Origin: Gammaproteobacteria bacterium
GTDB lineage: Bacteria > Pseudomonadota > Gammaproteobacteria > Chromatiales > Chromatiaceae
Assembly: GCA_007135625.1 (NCBI GenBank)
Contig: SLIM01000216.1
Location: 1-34,483, forward strand
Length of the DNA stretch: 34,483 bases
Direction: 5' to 3'
Made by a program: the position numbers and the translations under genes. Below, in pieces: positions 8,773 to 17,800 of this stretch (position 1 is its first letter; each line of letters starts with the position of its first letter). The notes beneath the pieces are model-generated. The model had not been told where the DNA came from. It worked only from the letters and a program-made list of their open reading frames with translations, and searched no databases.

Positions 8773-10664
8773 TCATTACCCGCATCGCGGCAACCAATGC
8801 CTTCAAATACAATCACTTGGAGATAGATGACATCCCTGCGCAAGGGGTCATTGCCGTTAGCGGCGACAATGAGTCAGGCAAGAGTTCGGTCGGCGAGATC
8901 ATCTGTTTCGCACTATTTGGCCAAACCTACTCACTGCCGGAAGAGGAGATCGGCAAGGCCATCCGCTGGGGTGAACTGAGCTGTTCGATGAGCGTATGCT
9001 TCGCGATTGACGAGGATCGGGAGTATGAGGTCTATCGTCACCTTGATGAGGATGGCAAAGCGGCCGCCCGACTGACCGTGCGCGGTGAGAGCGAACCGCT
9101 CGCAGTCGGTATGCAGCCGGTTACCGAGGCGGTCATCAAACTGGTCGGCTTTGACTTTGACGAGTTCCTGGAGACCTTCTACCTCGCCCAGCGCGAAATC
9201 ATCAAGCCCCAATCCCAAGGCGATGCGATTAAGTCGATTGCCGGACTCTCCCTGCTAGAGCGGGTGCGCGAAAAGCTGGAGGATGAGAACGACAACGAAG
9301 GCTCCGATGCCGAGGAGCTGCAACAGCGTATCTCTGAGATCGGCACCGAGCAGGCCGAGCTGAACATCGACCACACCCTGCTGAAGCGCTTCAAAGAGCA
9401 GCGCAGTGGCGTACAGCAGGCGCTGGAGCGGGTACAGGAGGCGAGCAAGGGGCTGGAGGGAGCCGCCAACAACTACCGCGAGGCGGTCGAAAGTGGCGAT
9501 TCTGGTGCCGGTGGCGGGGTCATCTTCCTGCGCCTGCTCACGCTCCTCGCCGCTGTCGGCTTCGGCCTTCTCTGGTACCTGATGGAGCGGATGCCCGATG
9601 CCAACATCACCCAATCCCTCGCCCCCACTCTCGGTGAGCTAGGCGTGGGGAGCGTTCATCTGCTGACCGGCGGCAGCATTGCGGCCCTGCTCTTTATCAT
9701 CTTTCTGTTCGTCGGCGGCTCCTCCAAAGCACGCGCCGAGCGTCTGAAAACCCCGGCGATTGCGGTCGCTCGCAAGCTGCGTGATGGCTGGGCGATTCAG
9801 GGCGAGGGGAGCAGCGGGGAGACGACCTCTCTGCGACAAGAGCAGATCGAACGGGTTAGCGAACGGATGGAGGGCGGACTCGCTAGCGTCGAAGAGATGG
9901 ATCCGCTGGTTGAGGCCGAAGTCGCCCGCCTCGCCCAGGTTATCGCCGCCGAAAAGGAGAAGGTCGGTGCGCTGGACAAGGCGATCAAGCAGGAGCAGTC
10001 CCGCCTGAACAGCGCCAGCGTGCTACAGCAAGAGCAGCAGGAGCTGGAGGCCAAGCTGGCACAGATCGCCCGCAATGCCGAGCTGCGCGATGTCGCCCGC
10101 CACCTGCTCAACGGGGCCGAGAAGCATGTCATCAAGCGCTTCAACGCCGACCTGCGGGAGTTTGCCGCCCGCACCCTGCCGCTCTTCACCAGCAACCGCT
10201 ACGAGCACCTGCGCGTCGAAGGGGATCTGAACGTGCGGGTCTTCTCCAACCGCAAGCGCGACTTCATGGATCTCGCCGAGATCTCCGCCGGCACCCAACG
10301 GCAAATTATGCTCGCCCTGCGCCTTGCCTTGGCCAAAGAGCTAGCCGACACCACCGTCGTTGGTCGTCAGTTTATGTTCCTGGATGAACCCTTCGCCTTT
10401 TTCGACCAGACCCGCACCCGCGACACCCTAAAGGTGCTGCCCAGTATCAGTGAAAAACTCTCACAAGTCTGGGTCGTCAATCAGGAGTTCAGCGACGAAC
10501 ACCCGTTCGCGCTGCACCTCTGCTGCAAGGATGAGAACGGCGAACTGGTAGGCCACGGCGAGCAATCACCCAAAATCAGCAGTAGTGAAGCGCCGCCCGC
10601 TGCCCGCCCCTCCCAACCGGAAAGCTCCTCCCAACCGGAAGAGGAGAGCAGCACCTCCTTATAG
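8769..10664 (+). CDS. Rad50/SbcC/YhaN-like SMC-type ATPase with two central transmembrane segments
   Basis: Walker A VSGDNESGKSSVGEI, Q-loop-like ETFYLAQREI, ABC signature-like EISAGTQRQIMLALRLALAK, Walker B QFMFLDEPFAFFD; hydrophobic segments VIFLRLLTLLAAVGFGLLWYL and GGSIAALLFIIFLFVGG inside the coiled-coil region. Confidence 0.85.
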   Translation: MIITRIAATNAFKYNHLEIDDIPAQGVIAVSGDNESGKSSVGEIICFALFGQTYSLPEEEIGKAIRWGELSCSMSVCFAIDEDREYEVYRHLDEDGKAAARLTVRGESEPLAVGMQPVTEAVIKLVGFDFDEFLETFYLAQREIIKPQSQGDAIKSIAGLSLLERVREKLEDENDNEGSDAEELQQRISEIGTEQAELNIDHTLLKRFKEQRSGVQQALERVQEASKGLEGAANNYREAVESGDSGAGGGVIFLRLLTLLAAVGFGLLWYLMERMPDANITQSLAPTLGELGVGSVHLLTGGSIAALLFIIFLFVGGSSKARAERLKTPAIAVARKLRDGWAIQGEGSSGETTSLRQEQIERVSERMEGGLASVEEMDPLVEAEVARLAQVIAAEKEKVGALDKAIKQEQSRLNSASVLQQEQQELEAKLAQIARNAELRDVARHLLNGAEKHVIKRFNADLREFAARTLPLFTSNRYEHLRVEGDLNVRVFSNRKRDFMDLAEISAGTQRQIMLALRLALAKELADTTVVGRQFMFLDEPFAFFDQTRTRDTLKVLPSISEKLSQVWVVNQEFSDEHPFALHLCCKDENGELVGHGEQSPKISSSEAPPAARPSQPESSSQPEEESSTSL

Positions 10665-10776
10665 CAGCAGGAGGTCGGCAACACACGGCGGTACCCCCTA
10701 GCCCGAGTGATCCCCCCTTCGGAGGCGGTCATTCGGCTCTTTCTTCGGCAGGTGAACCATCCTGGGAGAGGACTAG

Positions 10777-11289
10777 ATGAAAAGACTCCTTTTTCTGTTA
10801 CCGGATGTCCGCTCCTGCAAGCGTATCGTAGCCGAGCTGGAACAGGCGGGGATCTCCCCCCGTCATCTCCACGTTATCGGCGGCATTCAACACTCACTAG
10901 AGGGACTCCCCGAAGCGAGTCTGTGGCACAGAACCGAACTGGCACGCGGTCTGGAGTGGGGAGTTAGCCTTGGCGGGGTCGCCGGGCTACTCGGTGGGCT
11001 GCTTGCGGTCAGTTTTCCACCCGCAGGGGTGATTGTCGGTGGCGGAGCGCTACTCGCTGGTGCTGCTGCTGGGGCCGGTTTCGGCGGTTTGGTTGCCGCG
11101 CTCACCAAGGGAAATGAACACAACCACCAACTGGATGAGTACCGCAGCGCCCTGATTCAAGGCTATCTGCTGGTGATTATCGAACTGCACAGCGCCCAAC
11201 TTCCCGTCGTTCGGCAACTGCTCCTACAGCATCTCCCTGACACCTCGATCCAGGTCGACATCCCCAATGCCCTACCCCAAAATCCTTAA
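10777..11289 (+). CDS. Membrane protein with glycine-zipper-like central hydrophobic region (DUF1269-like)
   Basis: MKRLLFLLPDVRSCKRIVAELEQAGISPRHLHVIG... then GVSLGGVAGLLGGLLAVSFPPAGVIVGGGALLAGAAAGAGFGGLVAAL. Confidence 0.75.
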   Translation: MKRLLFLLPDVRSCKRIVAELEQAGISPRHLHVIGGIQHSLEGLPEASLWHRTELARGLEWGVSLGGVAGLLGGLLAVSFPPAGVIVGGGALLAGAAAGAGFGGLVAALTKGNEHNHQLDEYRSALIQGYLLVIIELHSAQLPVVRQLLLQHLPDTSIQVDIPNALPQNP

Positions 11290-11352
11290 AATCACCACAA
11301 AATGACGCAGCACCCTAAAGCAGACTGCCACCCCCAGTAACTCATTGAAAAA

Positions 11353-12642
11353 TCAACTATTCGTAGCGGACTCTACGACCGATTTCTCTCCCACAATCAA
11401 CTGATAGAGACGCTCCACCGCCCCCCGATTTTCGATCATCACCGCAGTCCCGCGCTCGGCGATCTCCGCCCGCAGGGTAGCATCGCGCAACCAGGCGAGC
11501 AGCACGCGGGCGAGCTGCTGCGCATCAGCGACCTCCACCCCGGCACCCCGCTGCTGCAACAGTTGCGCGATATGGGCGAAGTTAAAGGTATAGGGGCCAA
11601 AGGCGACCGGCAGGCCACACAGCAGCGGCTCCAGCAGATTGTGCCCACCGCGCTCGACCAGACTGCCGCCGACAAAAGCAGCATCAGCGGCAAGAAAAAA
11701 GAGCAGCAGCTCGCCCATGCTATCACCGATGAGAACCTGGGTATCCGCCCGCAGAGTCTCCCCGCTGCTGCGCCGCTGCAAGGTCATCGTGTCCCCCTGC
11801 TGCACCAGGGCAGCGACCTGCGCGAAGCGCTCGGGGTGGCGCGGAACCAGCACCAACAGGGCGTTGGGAAGGTGTTGCAGAATCTCCCGGTGGGCGGCGA
11901 TCACCTGCTCCTCCTCCCCGGCATGGGTACTCCCGGCGACCCACACCGGTCGCCCCTGCCAGTCGAACTTGAGCAGCTCCCCGCGCTCCCGCAAGCTCGG
12001 AGGAAGGGTCATATCAAACTTCATGCTCCCGGTAACTTGAATGCGCTGGGGCAAAACCCCCAGGCGGATAAAACGTTCCTGCTCTTCGGCACTCTGCACC
12101 GCAACCCGATCCATCTGTGCAAAGATTTTTCGGGTAAAATCTCCCAAGCGGGCGTAGCCACGCGCCGAGCGTGCGGAGAGGCGAGCGTTAGCCAAGAGGG
12201 TAGGAATCCCCCGCTGCTGGCACTGGATGAGCAGATTGGGCCAGATTTCGGTCTCCATCAGGACTACCTGCCGTGGTGCCACCCGATCCAAAAATCTTCG
12301 CATCGCAAACGGGAGATCGTAGGGGCAGTAGCTATGGTAGAGGCGCTCACCAAAGAGTAGCCGCGCCCGCGCCGATCCGGTAGGGGTGGTGGTGGTCAGG
12401 GTGAGCGGCCACTCGGGGTGGTCACGCAAAAGGCGGCGGATCAGGGGTTCTGCCGCCTGCACCTCGCCGACCGAGACCGCATGGAGCCAGATCCCCCCTT
12501 TATTGGGCGGACTGGGCAGCGCACCAAACCGCTCGCGAATGCGTCGCCGGTAGTCGGGAGCATGGCGACTGCGCCATAATAGGCGCAGCAGCAGGAGCGG
12601 CGTGGCCAGAATCAGGAGAAGGTTGTAGAGCCGATACATCAT
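11353..12642 (-). CDS. waaA: 3-deoxy-D-manno-octulosonic acid (Kdo) transferase
   Basis: MMYRLYNLLLILATPLLLLRLLWRSRHAPDYRRRIRERFG, WLHAVSVGEVQAAEPLIRRLL, LMETEIWPNLL, VAGSTHAGEEEQVIAAH, VGGSLVERGGHNLLEPL. The ORF-track start (12954) is probably an over-extension; ATG at 12642 fits the family. Confidence 0.9.
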   Translation of the reverse strand: MMYRLYNLLLILATPLLLLRLLWRSRHAPDYRRRIRERFGALPSPPNKGGIWLHAVSVGEVQAAEPLIRRLLRDHPEWPLTLTTTTPTGSARARLLFGERLYHSYCPYDLPFAMRRFLDRVAPRQVVLMETEIWPNLLIQCQQRGIPTLLANARLSARSARGYARLGDFTRKIFAQMDRVAVQSAEEQERFIRLGVLPQRIQVTGSMKFDMTLPPSLRERGELLKFDWQGRPVWVAGSTHAGEEEQVIAAHREILQHLPNALLVLVPRHPERFAQVAALVQQGDTMTLQRRSSGETLRADTQVLIGDSMGELLLFFLAADAAFVGGSLVERGGHNLLEPLLCGLPVAFGPYTFNFAHIAQLLQQRGAGVEVADAQQLARVLLAWLRDATLRAEIAERGTAVMIENRGAVERLYQLIVGEKSVVESATNS

Positions 12643-12670
12643 TTCATCACCAACGTGGAGAGGGTCGAGT

Positions 12671-12949
12671 ATGCTAAGGGATTTTTCTCGCAAAGTAAAA
12701 GGGTCTGGTGGGCGGGGATGGCTACTGCTCCCCCTGCTCCTCGCCGCTTGCAGCGAACCGACGGCACCGCCAGAGGCACCGGAGAGCCGCTTGCAAAAGG
12801 AGCTGGAGACGCAACTGGAGGTGCTGCACCAGAGTCGCGAAGTGGTACGCCACCTCGATGCACAGGATCGTGAACGGCGCGACCGGCTCGAAGAGCTGGG
12901 ACTGAATGCGCAGGAACACGAATCCCACGCTCCCCAACCGCAAGAGTGA
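12671..12949 (+). CDS. Small lipoprotein with coiled-coil-like C-terminal part
   Basis: Signal peptide and lipobox GRGWLLLPLLLAACS; charged helical tail RLQKELETQLEVLHQSREVVRHLDAQDRERRDRLEELG; directly upstream of speE. Confidence 0.65.
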   Translation: MLRDFSRKVKGSGGRGWLLLPLLLAACSEPTAPPEAPESRLQKELETQLEVLHQSREVVRHLDAQDRERRDRLEELGLNAQEHESHAPQPQE

Positions 12950-12953
12950 AACA

Positions 12954-13817
12954 ATGACCCAGCAGACCACTGAATGGTTCCAGGAGCTCTGCCCGGAGGC
13001 CGGTTCGGCCCTCCGCTTACAGGTGACCGAACCGCTCCACGCGGAGCAGAGCCACTACCAAAAGATCGAGGTCTACCAGACCACCCACTGGGGTCGGCTA
13101 CTGGTGATTGACGGCCTGATCATGCTCACCCAGCGTGATAACTTCCTCTACCATGAGATGCTCGCCCATCCAGCGCTCTTCAGCCACCCGGCCCCGCGCC
13201 AGGTGGCGATTATCGGCGGCGGCGACTGCGGCACCCTGCTGGAGGTTGCCAAGCACCCCGAGGTCGAGCGGATCGTTCAGATCGACATTGATGAGCGGGT
13301 GACCCGAGTGGCCGAGCAGTTCTTCCCCGAACTCTGTGCCGCCAACCAGGATCCGCGAGTCGAGCTGCTTTTTCTCGACGGCATTCGCTGGATGGAACAG
13401 GCCCCTCCCGCCTCACTCGACCTGATTATTGTTGACAGCACCGACCCCATCGGCCCCGGCGAGGCGCTCTTCTCCCCCCCCTTTTACGCCGCCTGTCGCC
13501 GGGCTCTGCGTAACCCGGGGCTGCTGGTGCAGCAGAGTGAGTCGCCGCTGCTCCATCTGCCGATTTTGCAGCGGATGCAGCGCCAACTGCGTGAGGCCGG
13601 TTTTGCGGCAACCCGCCCGCTGCTCTTCCCGCAACCGAGCTACACCTCGGGATGGTGGAGCGCGACCCTTGCCGGTAACGAGGGAGCGCTGGAGCTACTG
13701 CGTGAAGCGGCCGCCGAGGCCCGCCCCTTCACCACCCACTACTACTGCCCCGCCACCCACCACGCCGCACTCGCCCTCCCCCCCTTCCTGCAGCAGCAGT
13801 TAGCGGTCGTCGAGTAG
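12954..13817 (+). CDS. speE: Polyamine aminopropyltransferase (spermidine synthase)
   Basis: TTEWFQELCPEAGSALRLQVTEPLHAEQSHYQKIEVYQTTHWGRLLVIDGLIMLTQRDNFLYHEMLAHPALFSHPAPRQVAIIGGGDCGTLLEVAKH and IIVDSTDPIGPGEALFS. Start set to internal ATG at 12954. Confidence 0.95.
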   Translation: MTQQTTEWFQELCPEAGSALRLQVTEPLHAEQSHYQKIEVYQTTHWGRLLVIDGLIMLTQRDNFLYHEMLAHPALFSHPAPRQVAIIGGGDCGTLLEVAKHPEVERIVQIDIDERVTRVAEQFFPELCAANQDPRVELLFLDGIRWMEQAPPASLDLIIVDSTDPIGPGEALFSPPFYAACRRALRNPGLLVQQSESPLLHLPILQRMQRQLREAGFAATRPLLFPQPSYTSGWWSATLAGNEGALELLREAAAEARPFTTHYYCPATHHAALALPPFLQQQLAVVE

Positions 13818-14725
13818 TGCTACCGCCCAGCGCGCTCCTCGCCCCACGCTACTGGCCGACCTGGCTGGGGTTAGGGCTGCTGCGCCTCACCAGCCAGCTC
13901 CCCTACCGGCAACTGCTCGCCCTCGGGCGCGGAGTCGGCTGGGTGGCACTCCACCTGCTTCCGCAGCGGCGGCGAATTGCCGCAACCAACATCGCCCGCT
14001 GCTTTCCCGAGCGTGATGCCGAGTGGCAGCGGCAGCTCCTGCGCGACCACTTCGCCGCACTCGGCATCAGTCTGTTTGAGCTGGCCCTAAGCTGCTGGGC
14101 CAGTGAGCGCCGTCTCGCCCCCCTCGGCCACCTCCACGGCCTGGAGCATCTGCACCAAGCGCTGGCGCAGGGCAGCGGGGTGATCCTGCTCTCGGCCCAC
14201 CTGCTCCCGCTCGACATCGGCGGGCGACTGCTGCCGCGCCAACTTCCGCTCTCGGTCTTCTATCGCGCCCATAAGAACGCGGTGATTGAGTGGGTATGGG
14301 CCGGTCATCGCCGCCGCCATGTCGAGCAGGCGATCCCCTCCAGCGCGATTAAATCGGCACTCCGGGTATTGCGGGGCGGCGGCGTTCTCTGGTACGCCCC
14401 CGACCAAAATACAACTCCCAGAGAAGCCGTTTTTGCCAACTTTTTCACCATTCCCGCCGCCACCAACTCCGGCACCGCCCGCCTCGCCCGCCTAACCGGC
14501 GCGCGCGTGGTTCCCTACCGCGCAGTACGCCGACGTGATGGCAGCGGCTATGACCTCTTCATCGACCCACCGTTGGCGCATTACCCCAGCGGAGATCTGC
14601 AAGCTGATACCCAGCGCATCAATGATCTGATTGAGCAGTGGGTACGCCGCGATCCCGAGCAGTATCTGTGGGTACATCGCCGCTTTCGCCACCGTCCCAA
14701 TCGAGATGATCCGCCTTTTTACTAG
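13817..14725 (+). CDS. Lysophospholipid/lipid A acyltransferase, LpxL/HtrB family
   Basis: TNIARCFPERDAEWQRQLLRDHFAALGISLFEL, GVILLSAHLLPLDIGGRLL (HX4D motif), WYAPDQNTTPREAVFANFFTIPAATNSGTARLA. GTG start overlaps speE stop by 1 nt (TAGTG). Confidence 0.87.
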   Translation: MLPPSALLAPRYWPTWLGLGLLRLTSQLPYRQLLALGRGVGWVALHLLPQRRRIAATNIARCFPERDAEWQRQLLRDHFAALGISLFELALSCWASERRLAPLGHLHGLEHLHQALAQGSGVILLSAHLLPLDIGGRLLPRQLPLSVFYRAHKNAVIEWVWAGHRRRHVEQAIPSSAIKSALRVLRGGGVLWYAPDQNTTPREAVFANFFTIPAATNSGTARLARLTGARVVPYRAVRRRDGSGYDLFIDPPLAHYPSGDLQADTQRINDLIEQWVRRDPEQYLWVHRRFRHRPNRDDPPFY

Positions 14726-14823
14726 GTGATTATAGGTGAGCAGCGTCTATCGTATCGCTGGAGACACGGCACCACCACTGCGCTCTTCGCCAGCTCCCTC
14801 TATTCCGCTAAAGTTGTCGGCTA

Positions 14824-17800
14824 TTACTGATGACCAATCTCCAAGCGATAGGTAATTTCAACAATCGGCAGTTCCCACCGCTCCGCTTGGCAGCGTTGAC
14901 GGTAGCCATCTTTCTCATCATCTTTTGTTCGTTGCAGCATCGCGATGACCTCAACCGATTCGACTCCCTGCCAGTGGTTGCAGAGTTCTGCGCCGGGCTG
15001 CCCCGGCTCTCGGTGGTTGGCGAGGCGAGCGATGGGGATCTGCTGGTGAAGCAGCAGCAGACGGTTGCCGTTACGCCCAGGGGAGAGCCGGGTACCGCTT
15101 TCGACCGTTCGCAGTGCCGCATGAATCGGGTGGTGCGGTGGATGACTTCCGGCGTAACCGAGGTCGAAGGCAGCGCTACCGAGAAACTCCCGCCTTAACC
15201 CTTTGAGCGCCGCTGGGTAGCTGTTATCAACCGGGGCGTGGCGAGTGATGAGAAAATCCCCCTGTAATTGGCCAATAAAAGGGTTGTCACCGTCGTTGCG
15301 ACATAAGATATAGAGGGTTTCACAGGCGCGTGACAGGGCGACATAGCAGAGCCGTCGTTCGCTTTCGTTGGCGCTATTCCAGTCGCCATCAAGTAGCCAC
15401 AGATGGCGAAACTCCATTCCTTTCACAGAGTGGATGGTGCTGAGAAAGATGCCGTCGCCGAGACGTTGCTGGCTGCGCTGGTCGTTGAGCGCCTCGTAAA
15501 GGTAACTCTCTAGGTGAATCGCCGGTTGTGGTAGATCGCCGCTCTGCCTCTGCCACTGCGCCAGAATACCGTGCAAGTTGCCCCACCAAGGGTTGCGTGC
15601 GGCAGGGGCGAGCTGTTGCAGCGCCTGGCTAGCGGAGATCTGTTTGCCGCGTTGGCACTTGAGCCAGTCGAGCAGATGGCGGTGCTCGCGAATCCGCAGG
15701 GGGGAGGGATACTGCTTGGAAGGCAGGGCATAGCTGACCTCCACTCCCTCGCTCGCCAGCAGGATGCGGAGTGCGTCGAGCTGTCGCCAAGTGCGCGCAA
15801 GAACGGCACAATCACGCCCCACAAGCTGCGGGTCGAGCTGCTTGAGGCGGTGCCACTCATCCACCACCGCGCGGGCCTGGTGGTAGCCGTCGCGAACTTG
15901 CAGGCACTGTACCCGCCCGTCAAACATCGCCGGCTGCTGCTGCCAGCGTCCCCCCGGAGAGTCATGGCGACGGCTGCGGTTGCGCTGAATCGGTTGTTCC
16001 GCTTTCATGCGATCGCGGTTGGCGGCGATCAGTTGGTTGGCAGCGGCGATAATGTAGGCGGTAGAGCGGTAGTTCTCCACTAGGTAGCAGGTCTCTGCTT
16101 GATAGTCGCGGGCAAAGCGGCGGATGAATTCGACATTGGTGCCGTTAAACTCGTAGATATTCTGGTCGTCATCACCGACCGCAAGGATCGAGAGGCGGCG
16201 TTCAGGATCCTGTTGAGTCCGCCCGGCAATGGCAGATACCAAGCGGTATTGGCGCTCATTAATATCTTGGTACTCATCCACCAAAATGTAGCGAAAACCG
16301 GCCAGTAGCCGCTCCCGCAGCTCGTCACTCTCGATCCCCAGGATCTCGTGTTTCCCCTCCAACAGCTCGGCAGCCTGGTCAAGCAGTTGATCAAAGTCGA
16401 TCTGCTGCTGCTCGGCATCGACCAAAGAGCGCCCCAGCAGCCGCATGGCGAGTCCGTGGTAGGTCTGTACCGTGACCCGGCGACTACCACCCCCCCCGAC
16501 CAAGCGATCTAAACGCCGCGCCAGCTCATCGGCAGCGTTGCGATTAAAACTGAGCAGCAGAATACTTTCAGGAGGTTGCCGCTGCACCTGCAACAGCCAA
16601 GCGCAGCGGTGGACGACGACCCGGCTTTTGCCCGCTCCAGGCCCGGCCAGGATCAGCAGATTACGTTCGGTCGGAGCGGTTACAATATCCTGCTGCTGCG
16701 GATTGTTGAGTTGCTCCACAATCTTTCGGTAGGCGCTATCACTGATCGCACGGGTCAACATCTCCTGATTATTGGGAAAATAACGCTGAATAAAGCTCTG
16801 TTTATCCTCAGAGAAATAGGCGGTGACCAAGCGTAGCGCCTGGCTGATTTTCAGCGTCCCAAGCTGGGCGTACTGGTTCATTACGTGGAGCTGAAAAATC
16901 TTTTCCAAATAGTGGTTGGCGAGTGGTTGGTAGTGCTGCAACCGGTAGCCCTGCCCCTTGCGCTCGGGAAGGATACGAATCGTCATTGCGGCATGAAAGA
17001 CGGCCAACCCCTGTTGCAAGATGATCACCTTCTGCTCATGCAAAAAGTTTAAGGCACGCTCAACCGCCGCCAGTGGATCCCGCAGCCGCGCCCGTAGCAG
17101 CAGATCCTGCTGCAGCGCACGCAAAATATCCTCCATCGCAAAAGCGACCATCAGGTTACTCCCTTTGGTATCTTTTGGGATCTTACGCAAGAGCTGCTCC
17201 ACGATCACCTGGGCAACCGCGTTGCGCAGCTCGGCAGTCTCCACCAGCGCCCGCCAACTGCGCCGCAGCAGACGTAACTGATAGTGGTCACGCCGACTAT
17301 AGCGCAACGCAATACTCCCCTGCCCCCCGGCCAGACCGCGCCCATCCTGGGCCAGGCTATAGAGCAGATCACGCAGCCGTTGCGGCAGACTCTCATGGCC
17401 ACTGTTCAAGAGCTGTTGGTTAAGGTGACGCAGCGACAACTCGTGCCACTCCCCCCCCTCCGCGTCGGGGGCCGTCTCGCGCAGCGCCTCAAACAGCGCC
17501 TTTTCCAGGATGATCACTGCCGCTAAACGTCCGCGTGAGTGGCCCTTCGCCTCGCGATGAACAAACGCAGTAAGCTGCATCGACTTACTGATCAACCCCT
17601 GCCCAGCCATGTCGTGGAGGGTGCGTAACACCTGCTGGCCGGGAGTCAGGCGACCCTTTACCTCTTCCGGTGTAGCATGAAAGGGGGCCAGTTCGGCCAG
17701 ATCATCGGCACTGAACCCCGTATCCGGGGAGCTGTTCAGCAGCCATTGCAAAATCGCCAGCCAGCGCTGCTGCTGCTGTTGCGAGAGGTTGCACCGTTCG

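Noticed and set aside
11563-12360. 265-aa plus-strand ORF opposite waaA, and the many similar antisense ORFs across the window
   Set aside because: Antisense shadows typical of GC-rich coding DNA; no domain motifs, and the opposite strand is a recognised gene.
12643-12954. N-terminal extension of the waaA ORF (MFHSCGWGAWDSCSCAFSPSSSS...)
   Set aside because: Antisense to a better-supported lipoprotein ORF; WaaA family proteins begin at about the MMYRLYN position.
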